Origin: Entamoeba invadens IP1
Taxonomy: Eukaryota; Evosea; Mastigamoebida; Endamoebidae
Length of the DNA stretch: 64,000 nt
Assembly (NCBI RefSeq): GCF_000330505.1
Contig: NW_004443767.1
Span: 39,042 to 103,041 of the forward strand
Direction: 5' to 3'
The position numbers and the translations under genes are program-made. The notes below the pieces were generated by a model that saw only the letters and a list, made by a program, of their open reading frames with translations, searched no databases and had not been told where the DNA came from. The number at the start of each line of letters is the position of its first letter. Position 1 is the first letter of the stretch. Positions 41,059 to 50,389 of this stretch are shown piece by piece.

Positions 41059-41895
41059 AATGGAACTTGACCGTGGTGTTTGTTTTAATACCAAACCAAC
41101 AAATTGTTGAACTGACGTTCAGAATTGTCTAATCCGTTTTCGTGCAGGGAAATTAGTCTTCGACAAAAACACGTTAACTCCTCTTCCGGAAAAAGGTTTA
41201 GTATCTGTCTATGTTGTTTGTCTTCCAACACCCAAATACAAAAACGAATAAAAATGACAATGCAGTCCATTGAAGGGATGATAACATTCGAGTGGAAGCG
41301 ACGCGAGACGCAATACGTCGACACTGAAATGATCATATTTCCCGGCGATGCTGTTGCGGTCCTCATCCCACAACGCAACAGTGGGTACGTTCAAATCAAA
41401 GAAACAAAGCGCACTGCCTTTTTCTGGAACCAAGAGACAGACCCCAAACTGTTTTCCAACGCACTTACTGAAATGCAGAAAGTTTTGGATGGTCAACAGA
41501 TTTCCCCCATCGACACAACCGCTCCCCCCGCAGCAAAACCCATTTACAAAGTTAAAAACGGTAAAATCCAAATCGCAGACGTCTCTCTCCGTACCGTCGT
41601 CGACGCAAAAATAGTTGAAGAGATATTAAAAGAGCACCCTGAGGCCATACAGGAACTTGCATTGTTATGCCCACCCGACGAAGTTGATGGCAAAAATAGT
41701 GACCAGCTCATTCAAGTGATTCTTAATAACATTCACTCAAACCAATTCCAAGAGACTTTAAGACTGATAGAAACGGCTATCACAACAGGAGAAGGAGATG
41801 AAATATGTTCGCAGACCGGAGCTGAATTACATCACCAAGGGCTTGGTGGGGTGAGACTTGTGTTGCTCGACATCATCAATAAATTTAAGATGTAA
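41059..41895 (+). CDS. RPN13: RPN13/ADRM1-like proteasomal ubiquitin receptor, three exons
   Basis: A micro-exon of six codons (41059-41076, MELDRG), exon 2 (41123-41215) and exon 3 (41266-41895) join in phase 0. Introns are 46 and 50 bases, both starting GTTTGT and ending TTCAG and TGCAG. The joined 246-residue protein has a Pru domain (about 5-110: LIRFRAGKLVFDKNTLTP, MITFEWKRR, DTEMIIFPGDAV, AFFWNQE) and a C-terminal DEUBAD domain (about 145-245: ELALLCPP, FQETLRLIETAI). Without splicing, the Pru domain's first strands are lost. RPN13 docks ubiquitin and the UCH37 deubiquitinase on the proteasome lid. The start sits in an AAATTCAATG context, like the Entamoeba initiator. Confidence 0.9.
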
Positions 41896-41996
41896 GTCTT
41901 TTCTTTCCAACTCGTTCATTTTAATTTATTTCATCAATTGAAATATTTAAATAAACCTTCACAGGTCGAGAAATTTGTAATAACAAAAAAATGAAT

Positions 41997-44114
41997 TTAC
42001 CAGACGGATTGCTCGTTTCTTAAATTGTGTTGGTTGGTGTCTTGTTCCATGGGTATCTCGATGCGAGGACTATGCGTCTTTACTTTTTCTTCGATTGGAT
42101 TTAAAGGAGGTGGTACAGCGACGGAGAGTGACCGATTCTTCTTTTCGATAATTTTACGAACTTCTTTCTGTTTCTTTAACATCCCTTTCATCTTCTCCAA
42201 CTCGATGGTCGACATCTCTTTCGATTTGCAAAATTCCATTTTAAATAAGCCACTCTCACCGCGCTCGTTGATACCTATTCCCCACTCGTTATAGACCCAG
42301 ACAACACTAATAATCTCTCCTTTGTGTAACGAAAGCATGTGTGAATTTTCAACATTAACTAACTCGCCCAATGATTCGACTTTATTGATGACCACCCACT
42401 CACTCTTTTTAGTGCCATTTAATATATCAAGACAATGCAAAAAGCCGCGATTAGTCGCACTTTGTTTGACATTCATCCCGCGGATATCCTTCATGACTAA
42501 ATCGGCACCATGTCGTTTGAGTATTTCAACACTGAGTGCGTCATTCATAATTACAGCAATATGTAACGGAGTCCGCCCACATGCATCTCTTTTATTAATC
42601 AATTCTTTATAACTCTCACATAAATACTCAAGTAAGTTGACAGTACCCCTCGCACAGCATAAATGTATGACGTTCATTCGATGTTTATCTTCATATCCGC
42701 ACGCTCTATTATTCTCAATTAAGTACTTAACACACTCCATGTTTCCTCCCATCACAGCGTAATGCAATGGTGTTCTTCCTTCATTATTTCTGAGATCCAC
42801 ATGATGTTGACACACAGTGATTAAGTGCTTTACCATCTGTAAATCGCCTCTCAAACTCCCAATATGTAAAGGTGTTTCTCCGCTGTCATTCTTCTCTTCT
42901 AATAATTCCTTCTTCTGTTTAAAGAGCCACTCGACTATTTTAATACGACCACTTTGCACGGCATAATGAAAGACTGAATTCCCCATCTTGTCCTTCTCTT
43001 CAATCCCACTGATCTTTTCTAATATCCCAATCTCTCCATGGACAACACCAGACAAAAATAAGGTGGTCCCCCGCATCGTCCGCTGGTCCATTTTAGCTCC
43101 TCTCTCCTTCAAAAAGCACATCGACTGTTCACAGCCAAGAGATACCGCTATCATCAATGGCGTCATCCCTTGACTATTCCCACGCTCTAAACACAAGATG
43201 TTGCTATAGAAGTATTCCATCACTTCTTTACTATTTGCTTTAACAGCACAATGAAACGGAAAATTACTCTGGCAGTCGCCGGTATTCACCAACTTCGGAC
43301 ACATCTCAATGATTGTTTTGCAGAGGTCCAAATCGCCGACTGCAGCTGCGTGGTGTAAAACTGTTTGTCCGTAGTTGTCTGGCACGTCCAATGGAGAAGT
43401 TTTGAGGAGCACCTTCGAGATTTCTTGCTGTCGATTTTTGATAGCAACAATAAGGGCTGTTTCTCCCATCTCGTTCTCAAGCGTCACATCTGCGTTGTGA
43501 TCGAGTAGCCACTGTGCCGATTGCAACAGTCCGAATTTGGCGGCGATGTGGAGGGGTGTTGAGTTTCCTTCGTTGAAGGTGTTGTTGATGAACTCGTCGA
43601 CACAACACAACGAAAGAATGTAATCGAGAAACGAGGTGTTGTTCATGAACACTGCATAGTGTAAGACGGTATACCCCCTCATATCCGTCGCGGCAAGCAT
43701 TTCCTTTCCGCACTTCTCAAGAAGTATCTTCGATATCTTCGACGATGCGTCAAAATCCGAATTTTGAGATCTCAACGCACAGAAGAGGGGAATCTCGCCA
43801 AAGGCGTTATGGACTAGAACAGAAGAATGTTTGGAAACTAACACTTCAACACATTCAAGACGTCCTAATGAACACGCAATATGAAGCGGCGTGTTGCCGT
43901 GGTTATCAACAACATCAAAGCCACAATGTCGTAGAGCCTCAGATGGAATTATGAGTTCTGGTCGGTTTTGGTATACCATCAGATGGACGGGGGTGAAATT
44001 AAGTGGAAAGTCAACGCCAACACGTTTCTGGGGCTTTGACTTTGGTGGGGGGTTTAATCCAATGTCATAAGGCGAGTCTCCCATCCCAATATTGTGACTT
44101 TTCAAGTTATTCAT
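41997..44114 (-). CDS. Ankyrin-repeat protein with SH3 domain
   Basis: 705 residues. About 16 ankyrin repeats (about 30-575; for example GNTPLHIACSLGRLECVEVL, GETPLHIGSLRGDLQMV, GRTPLHIAVIMNDALSVEIL) precede an SH3-like domain (about 585-640: LHKGEIISVVWVYNEWGIG, SGLFKMEFC). A Lys/Glu-rich helix and a Pro-containing tail end the protein. There is no signal peptide or membrane span, so a cytosolic scaffold is likely. Single exon. Its upstream spacer carries an inverted pair of the recurring ACG-type motif. Confidence 0.88.
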   Translation of the reverse strand: MNNLKSHNIGMGDSPYDIGLNPPPKSKPQKRVGVDFPLNFTPVHLMVYQNRPELIIPSEALRHCGFDVVDNHGNTPLHIACSLGRLECVEVLVSKHSSVLVHNAFGEIPLFCALRSQNSDFDASSKISKILLEKCGKEMLAATDMRGYTVLHYAVFMNNTSFLDYILSLCCVDEFINNTFNEGNSTPLHIAAKFGLLQSAQWLLDHNADVTLENEMGETALIVAIKNRQQEISKVLLKTSPLDVPDNYGQTVLHHAAAVGDLDLCKTIIEMCPKLVNTGDCQSNFPFHCAVKANSKEVMEYFYSNILCLERGNSQGMTPLMIAVSLGCEQSMCFLKERGAKMDQRTMRGTTLFLSGVVHGEIGILEKISGIEEKDKMGNSVFHYAVQSGRIKIVEWLFKQKKELLEEKNDSGETPLHIGSLRGDLQMVKHLITVCQHHVDLRNNEGRTPLHYAVMGGNMECVKYLIENNRACGYEDKHRMNVIHLCCARGTVNLLEYLCESYKELINKRDACGRTPLHIAVIMNDALSVEILKRHGADLVMKDIRGMNVKQSATNRGFLHCLDILNGTKKSEWVVINKVESLGELVNVENSHMLSLHKGEIISVVWVYNEWGIGINERGESGLFKMEFCKSKEMSTIELEKMKGMLKKQKEVRKIIEKKNRSLSVAVPPPLNPIEEKVKTHSPRIEIPMEQDTNQHNLRNEQSVW

Positions 44115-44522
44115 TCTGAGTTTACAATCGTGTCATTGTTGAGATACTATACTTATTGGTTCTTTATTTCATGTTCTGGTTTTTGTGATTGTATAATTAA
44201 TTATAATCACATTACTATTAATTAATTAACATCATGTTATTAGTCTTTCTTCTTTTATTTAACGAGTTGTTTTTTATTCTTTTATTGTTTTATATTATTT
44301 GAATAACTATATCTTGACAAAATTTATATAATTCAAATAATTGTTAAATAAAACAATATTGTTTTTAAAACAACACGTTAATTAATAATACCCACAAAAT
44401 AATATCGGCAACAGAATCTTCAAAAATAAAAACTTAATTATACGTAGTAATAAACACAATTATATTTATAGTACATTTTGATCCCCAAAACAAAACAGTC
44501 AAATGTCATTCCGATAAAAAAA
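44115..44522. other. Spacer with inverted-motif pair
   Basis: No gene. TTTAACGAGTTGTTTTTTATT (44258-44278) and its approximate inverse AAAACAACACGTTAATTAAT (44367-44386) bracket about 88 bases of A/T-rich DNA, forming a foldback-like structure of the family seen at 54580-54696. Confidence 0.5.
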
Positions 44523-45604
44523 TTAGTCCGACTTTTTATCGAAAATGGGTTGAGTTGGTAAAAATCCCGAAATGAGCCATTTTCCCTCAGGAACTTGCAT
44601 CACTTCTCTCCAATTGTTAATAAATCCTCGACTGAATGTATTTTCAACAAGTTTTCTTTGTTTGAGGGATTCTCCCAAGTACTTCACAAGTTCAACAAAC
44701 GTCAGATTTGTTGATATGACAACTCCAACCGCAAACAACTCGACACTCACAGAAAGTGCCATGTTTCCAAAGAAGAGTGCAACCACTACTAACACTATGT
44801 ACGGCGCATTCGTCTGTTTCTAAGTTTCTGGACTTCTTTCAATTGTTCTATTTTTTATAAAAATTATACTAGTGTACTACTACAATATTCAATAAAGTAT
44901 AATGTATATATAAATTATAGTACAGTAAAATACTATAGTATAATTATAATAAATAAATTATAAATTATATTATTCATTAATAGTAAAACACAATAATAAA
45001 ACAACAATATTATATAGTAATAGAACAATTTACTATACATTATAACAAATTACTATACATTATAACAAACGAGGTCAGCACTATAGAAAATTTCGTAAAT
45101 GTTGAAGACGACGAAGAGAACTGAGACCCAAAGATAGAAGAGGAACAAGAAGAAATATCTGAAGTTGTGATATCCCAACGAGTTACCGAGCACTGTGCAG
45201 AAGTGGTCGAGTTTATAGACGCATTTTTTTGTCGCTTCGCAGTGATGGACTCTATACCCCTTATATCTCTTGCACACATCGCAGTACCTTTCTGGTGTTT
45301 TTTCTTCTTCTTTCACTTCATAAAATGTTTTTGGAATGACATCCGATGAAGTGTAATGGACTCTATAAAATGATGAAGTGACTAATATAAATAGCACATG
45401 CATTATAACTGCCATAAAAGACACGTACAACGCCCCAAAATAGAGGGGCAACACTTGTGTTAAGAAATACAAACAAACTATATAGATCACACCTATCACG
45501 GGAAAGATAATCTTCGCAGGAAGTTCTTGCAATTCTTCTTCTGTGAAATGGGCATGGATCCATTCATCTAATTTGTCTCTTCGTCGCGGTTTTCCTTCGG
45601 TCAT
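44523..45604 (-). CDS. Divergent DHHC-family palmitoyltransferase, two exons
   Basis: Exon 1 (45604-45071) and exon 2 (44819-44523) join across a 251-base intron (GTTTGTTATA to AAACTTAG, phase 0), giving 276 residues with four hydrophobic spans. The Cys-rich domain lies between spans two and three: YCDVCKRYKGYRVHHC (107-122), CVYKLDHFC (128-136), then NSLGYHNFRYF. Exon 2 adds span four and SRGFINNWREV, which matches the post-membrane NxxxN/TTxE-PaCCT-like zone in the family. The catalytic motif is DHFC (133-136) instead of DHHC, and two zinc-ligand cysteines read Thr125 and Ser142. The Cys nucleophile remains. S-acylation activity is possible but uncertain. Confidence 0.8.
45030..45069. repeat. 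Tandem 20-bp duplication at a splice donor
   Basis: TTACTATACATTATAACAAA occurs twice in direct succession (45030-45049 and 45050-45069). The second copy abuts the intron donor of the minus-strand DHHC gene, so on that strand the donor region GTTTGTTATAATG is followed 20 bases later by a near-copy, TTTGTTATAATG. Confidence 0.9.
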
Positions 45605-45759
45605 TGTCGTTCTTTTGTTTTTGAAGTTCTTTTTATAACACTCTAGAAATAAGTATCACTAATTGTATTATAAGTAATTACAAATTTTACTATAATTATA
45701 ATACAACAAAAAACTCTGAAAATAGAACACTTAGAATACATGACTTATTGAATTAACAA

Positions 45760-46719
45760 CTACACTTGGTGTCTATTCATTTGATCTTGATCAGTCGCTG
45801 GGAAAAGAGGATAGTTGGACTCCTCAAAACCAGAGGAGAGAAATGGGACTAAAGAATTTGTAAGAAGTCGGAGTTGGTCACTTAAGACCCGTTGATTATC
45901 ACTTAAAATAGAAAAATCGTTTTGAAGGTTCTGAAGACTCATCTGCAAGTCTCGAAGTGTGGGCTCGGTATCAGTTTGTCGCATCAATTCGACAACATTT
46001 TGTCGAACAGTCTCTTCATTCCATTTCTCATATTTCTCTTGTTTTTGAGTGACCGGTTGGTCTTGTGAAAGACGCCTTTCATCTATTTGTTCATTTTGTA
46101 GTTCAACTTGTTTGTCATTCAGTGCTTCCATATCAGTTATTACAAAATTAAATCCATTACATCCCCTTTTGTTGTTTGTGTCTGGTAATATATATCTCTC
46201 GTCTATAATGTCTGATTTGTCACTCTTCTCTGTTTTTTCAATAGTCTCATCTTTCAAACACAATTCATTCATTTCCTTTGAAGTGCTCAATTCATCCGAG
46301 ACTTCAGAAGATATTGATAAAGAAAACGCATGCCTTGTTTCATACAATTTCTTCAATTTCTCTTTCTCTTCTTTTCTACTGTACATTTTCTTCTTCTTTT
46401 TAATTAACATCAAACTATTGGGGTTGTCCGGGTCGAATAAAGAGTTGGAGTATCCAACCACTCCATCGTACATTTTCTTATGAAATCCATACGAATTCAT
46501 TTGTCGAACAAAACTATCTTGTCTCATCACTCCAAAGAATTTGGGCATAATTTCATTATAAAATTTGTCGGTATCATATATCAATATACACTTTTGAGTC
46601 ATGTCATATGTCACTACCTTCCCCTTCCGACACTCATTCACCATCTTAAACAGTTTCTCAATAAACCGAACAACCAACGGATTTTTTGGTCCTCGCTTCT
46701 TAGTCTTTGGCTCGTCCAT
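45760..46719 (-). CDS. Heat-shock-factor-type transcription factor
   Basis: 319 residues. An HSF DNA-binding domain (about 14-110) is clear: FIEKLFKMVNECRKGKVVTY, MPKFFGVMRQDSFVRQMNSYGFHKK and FDPDNPNSLMLIKKKKK. Typical heptad-rich trimerisation helix follows in the C-terminal third (about 235-300: VVELMRQTD, LQMSLQNLQNDFSILSDNQ), with acidic and Ser-rich linkers. It has the hallmark Phe-Val-Arg-Gln-x-Asn-x-Tyr-Gly-Phe recognition helix. Binds heat-shock elements as a trimer in other eukaryotes. Single exon. Confidence 0.9.
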   Translation of the reverse strand: MDEPKTKKRGPKNPLVVRFIEKLFKMVNECRKGKVVTYDMTQKCILIYDTDKFYNEIMPKFFGVMRQDSFVRQMNSYGFHKKMYDGVVGYSNSLFDPDNPNSLMLIKKKKKMYSRKEEKEKLKKLYETRHAFSLSISSEVSDELSTSKEMNELCLKDETIEKTEKSDKSDIIDERYILPDTNNKRGCNGFNFVITDMEALNDKQVELQNEQIDERRLSQDQPVTQKQEKYEKWNEETVRQNVVELMRQTDTEPTLRDLQMSLQNLQNDFSILSDNQRVLSDQLRLLTNSLVPFLSSGFEESNYPLFPATDQDQMNRHQV

Positions 46720-47226
46720 TCCACTTTATCAGTATCTATCGTATTTTTAGAATAGACAATATACCTTTTGGAAATAAAATATACCTTTTTTCCTTCCCAA
46801 TTATGTTTTTAATTAATGAATTTATAATTGTTTTTTTAATTAATTTTTAATTAATTTTTAAATAATTTTCATTTTTATTTTTAAACAATTTTTACAAATT
46901 ATTTGTTGAATTTTTTATTAATTCTTTTACTAAAATAATAGTAATATTTTGTTATTTCATAAAAATGACAAATTTGTAAAAACAAAAAAAAAGTTTTTCA
47001 TTCATAAAAGTTTCTTTTTGTGAAAGAAAATGACAATCCTTGTATTATTAATTATAATATGACATTTATAAAATTTAGTACAAAAAACGAACCTTTCGAA
47101 TTTAGTTATTTAACAGAGTTCGCTTTAATCTACACAATTTAGTTATTTAACTATACAACTATAGTTCATACCGAACTCAATGACACATTTGGTGCCAAAA
47201 AAAAAGACCAATAACTCCACGCTGAC
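46720..47226. other. A/T-rich spacer with a short direct repeat
   Basis: No gene seen. AATTTAGTTATTTAAC occurs twice (about 47100 and 47140), about 40 bases apart. Confidence 0.4.
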
Positions 47227-49794
47227 TTACTGTTTTAAGCAAGGGATAAAGAACTTCCCGTTCTTAGCGACCAAGCCATGGACTTCGAATTCGTACCCCG
47301 GCCACTTTTCTTCGAAATGAGCAAGAGCGACCATTAAGTCGGTATGGACTTGATCGAAGATTTCGCCAGGCATTACAGTAGGTATTCCCGGTGGGTAATT
47401 GACCACGAGTAACGCGCTGACTCTTCCCGTCAAATTTTCGACGGGGACCCAGTCGACGTTGTTATTAATTAAAGCGCAAGAAGCTTCATAAGGCAAACAC
47501 TTGACATCGGGGAGCTTTCCGGAGTAGACTTCGTTCTCCATTTCCTGCATTTTCTTGATTTCTGGATTCATCATGTCGCAGAAGTCCTTGAGCCCGACGT
47601 TTTCGAACTCCAAGTTGTGTTCTCTAGTGAAGACATACTTCAATTGAGTATTACTGTCATACATCTTCTTGAATTGAATCAACGCGGTGATTAAAGTAGC
47701 TGATTTCCCTCTTCTACTTCCAATAGAGAACAATGAAAGCATTGTATAATACCCCATCTTCTCCATTATAATCCCATTCATTGCTAAGAACTTACACACT
47801 ACACACGCTGGTATCTCAATATTCGCATCTTCATCAACAGTTAAGATATTCACTTTCAATGGGTCTAATAAGTATTGATTCTTTCCTATATTAGGGAACC
47901 CATGCCACGCTTCTGGACCACTTGGGGGAAGGACCCAATAATTCTTGTCATAAATGTCATTCTTCCCACTCAAAATGTCCCGAGGCTGCCAACACCCAAA
48001 GAACCACCCTTCCCCTGACTCTTTAAACTCGACTTTCACACGCTCGATCGCACACCGGAATGATATGACTTCTTTTAAGACATCATCTACTATAGACTCC
48101 CCAGAGATATCCATAATAGCAGATGACATGTCTAACGACGCAATTAAAGAGTATTGCGGCGAAGTCGAAGTATTCGCTTGGAAGTACGTGTTAAAGCGAT
48201 CAAACTGGAATGGGTCCTTAGAGTTTCTGACGTGGACCATAGAACATTGCGAGAGCGCTGCAAGCACTTTATGAGTACTTTGAGTGGCATAGATGACACC
48301 TTTATAATTCGAAGGAGTGGTCGACCTCTTCACAACTTCATCGCCTTCTTCGTCCTCATCCAAGTCTTGTAACACTGAGCTTCCATGGAAAATAGAGTCT
48401 TCTTCCAACTTCTCGTTCATCTTTTCAAAGTAGTCTTTATTCATCGAATGGTAAGACGCATAGAATGGATGGAAATGAGCATAAGGGAACCATGCCTCAT
48501 CAAATAACATATTCTGCGCATCTAAATGTGACAAACTTTGACAGACTTTAGCAACATTATAACAGATCCCATCATATGTACATTGTGTTAACACCATTAA
48601 CTTAATCCCTTTTGTTAAGTCTTGTTGTGTCATATAAGGAAGGCGTTTGCCTTGTTTAATGATGTTTGTCACATTAAATTCAGTGAAGGGAATGGGTCCA
48701 ATTATACCATATTTGTTCCTCACAGGAACTACATAGAAGGGCTTAAGACCTCCTAACATAATAGCTTGCATCGACGATTTGTGTGCATTTCGATCTAAAA
48801 CAACTACATCCCCAGATACTGTAGTCCCTTGGAATACCATCTTATTTGCTGTAGATGTCCCATTTAATACAAAATAAGAGAAATCACTCCCAAACACTTT
48901 AGAAGCATATTTCTCGGCTTCTCCAATGGGACCAAAGTGATTGAGTAACCCTCCTAACTCCCCAACAGCATTACATAAGTCAGCTATTAACATATTCTCC
49001 CCAAAGAAATCAAAGAAAAACTTCCCAGGTGGACTACGTAAGTAAGCAACACCCCCCATATGCCCAGGACAATGCCATGAATACTTCCCTTGATTCACAT
49101 ACTTCACTAAGGCTTTAAAGAATGGTGGTAAAATGTCTTCAATGTATTCGTAGGACTGCGTGACTATTCGCTTCGCTACAAAGGTCGGAGTCTCTTCACC
49201 TTTCCACAAATACGCTTCGATCGATTCTAAGACTTGGACGGGAAGGCGCTCGACAACTAGTTTCTCTGTATATAAAAATATTAATATTTTTCTATTAATA
49301 TTCTTAAAGGTCCGAATCACATTCAAAGGTGATGGGACAACTTTCAAATGCTCTTTTTCCATAAACAAAATTAACTCCTCTTGCGTTTTTAATTGTTGCA
49401 TTTCGGCGATCTTCTCATTCGGATAGGACCGCGGAACGACAAGATTCAATCCGTCAGCCTCTAATTTCATTAATGGCGTTTTGGCCTGGAAAGGCGAAAG
49501 TTCCGTTCCCGGGAGAACTAAAACTTTGTGATCGTAAATCTGAGTCGTTTTGGGAAAGAGAAATTGTCTCATCGACTTTTTACACTTGGAATAATCCATA
49601 TCCCAATCCATTAATATAGCTGCTATATCTATAGTTTCTTTTAACTCATTATATGCATCATGGAAAGAATGAGTTAAGATCGCAGTCGCTCCAAGATCAT
49701 GGATCTCTTTGCAGATCGTGTTGATCGAACTGGAAACTACCGATTCCTCACTCGTCGGTGAAACTACTAAAACACGAATCGGAAACGGGTGCAT
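47227..49794 (-). CDS. Bacterial-type Orn/Lys/Arg decarboxylase
   Basis: 855 residues from ATG 49794; the frame is open ten codons further with no ATG. N-terminal wing/response-regulator-like region (about 1-200: IRVLVVSPTSEES, AAILMDWDM) leads to the PLP-dependent fold-type-I major domain (about 215-640) with SYFVLNGTSTANKM, LDRNAHKSSMQA, LFDEAWFPYAHFHP and the PLP-lysine motif ATQSTHKVLAAL (Lys about 509). A C-terminal domain follows. The family decarboxylates ornithine, lysine or arginine to make diamines or agmatine; substrate cannot be set from sequence. It resembles bacterial inducible decarboxylases, so ancient lateral transfer is likely. Longer than the usual bacterial 710-760 residues. 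Confidence 0.88.
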   Translation of the reverse strand: MHPFPIRVLVVSPTSEESVVSSSINTICKEIHDLGATAILTHSFHDAYNELKETIDIAAILMDWDMDYSKCKKSMRQFLFPKTTQIYDHKVLVLPGTELSPFQAKTPLMKLEADGLNLVVPRSYPNEKIAEMQQLKTQEELILFMEKEHLKVVPSPLNVIRTFKNINRKILIFLYTEKLVVERLPVQVLESIEAYLWKGEETPTFVAKRIVTQSYEYIEDILPPFFKALVKYVNQGKYSWHCPGHMGGVAYLRSPPGKFFFDFFGENMLIADLCNAVGELGGLLNHFGPIGEAEKYASKVFGSDFSYFVLNGTSTANKMVFQGTTVSGDVVVLDRNAHKSSMQAIMLGGLKPFYVVPVRNKYGIIGPIPFTEFNVTNIIKQGKRLPYMTQQDLTKGIKLMVLTQCTYDGICYNVAKVCQSLSHLDAQNMLFDEAWFPYAHFHPFYASYHSMNKDYFEKMNEKLEEDSIFHGSSVLQDLDEDEEGDEVVKRSTTPSNYKGVIYATQSTHKVLAALSQCSMVHVRNSKDPFQFDRFNTYFQANTSTSPQYSLIASLDMSSAIMDISGESIVDDVLKEVISFRCAIERVKVEFKESGEGWFFGCWQPRDILSGKNDIYDKNYWVLPPSGPEAWHGFPNIGKNQYLLDPLKVNILTVDEDANIEIPACVVCKFLAMNGIIMEKMGYYTMLSLFSIGSRRGKSATLITALIQFKKMYDSNTQLKYVFTREHNLEFENVGLKDFCDMMNPEIKKMQEMENEVYSGKLPDVKCLPYEASCALINNNVDWVPVENLTGRVSALLVVNYPPGIPTVMPGEIFDQVHTDLMVALAHFEEKWPGYEFEVHGLVAKNGKFFIPCLKQ

Positions 49795-50389
49795 CGAATC
49801 TTTTAATAATTCGTTTTGGCTCAAATTTATGGCGGGAAATTATTGTTTTTTACTATTCTCTAAGTAGTTTTATGTCATTTTGGTCTTCTTTCAGTTTTTG
49901 TAAAAAAAGTCGGTACTAATTAACTCTAATAAGATATGGTGCCTCTGATTTTCGGGCAAAAAATGTCGTCAAGGGTTTTCATCTTAAAATTGTTTGTTTT
50001 CGGATTTTTGGGTTCAACTAAAACCCATAATTTTCCCATGAAATTTGCCTTCTATTCCGTTCATTTGACTTTTCACATCACTCGTATGTTATTGAAACTA
50101 TATGTAAACTATAATAAAACTATCATTTATAGTTTGTAATCTCAAAAAATCCATTTTTACCCCAGCAAATCTCTTTTTCTTTTCCACTCTCCAATAACAT
50201 TTTGATGAAAAATGTTTTATTAAAAATGATAAAATTGATTATATTAATAACTACTAATAAAACAATTATTTTATTAGTAGTTATTATGAACTATACAACT
50301 ACCATATTATTACTATAAAAAGTATTATATAGAAATCAGTCTAAAATGGCCTTTATCAACAAATCACAAAATCAAGCGTCTATTACTTT
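49795..50389. other. Spacer with a weak 67-codon frame
   Basis: An ATG at 49936 opens 67 codons (MVPLIFGQKMSS...) with a hydrophobic middle, ending at 50139. Composition falls to spacer level after about 50090, and a GTTTGTTTTCGG donor-like site lies inside. It could be a small membrane protein exon, but I do not count it as a gene. The rest is A/T-rich. Confidence 0.35.

Noticed and set aside
49936..50139. 67-codon frame with ATG upstream of the decarboxylase
   Set aside because: Composition decays to spacer level, no family match and no supporting neighbour.
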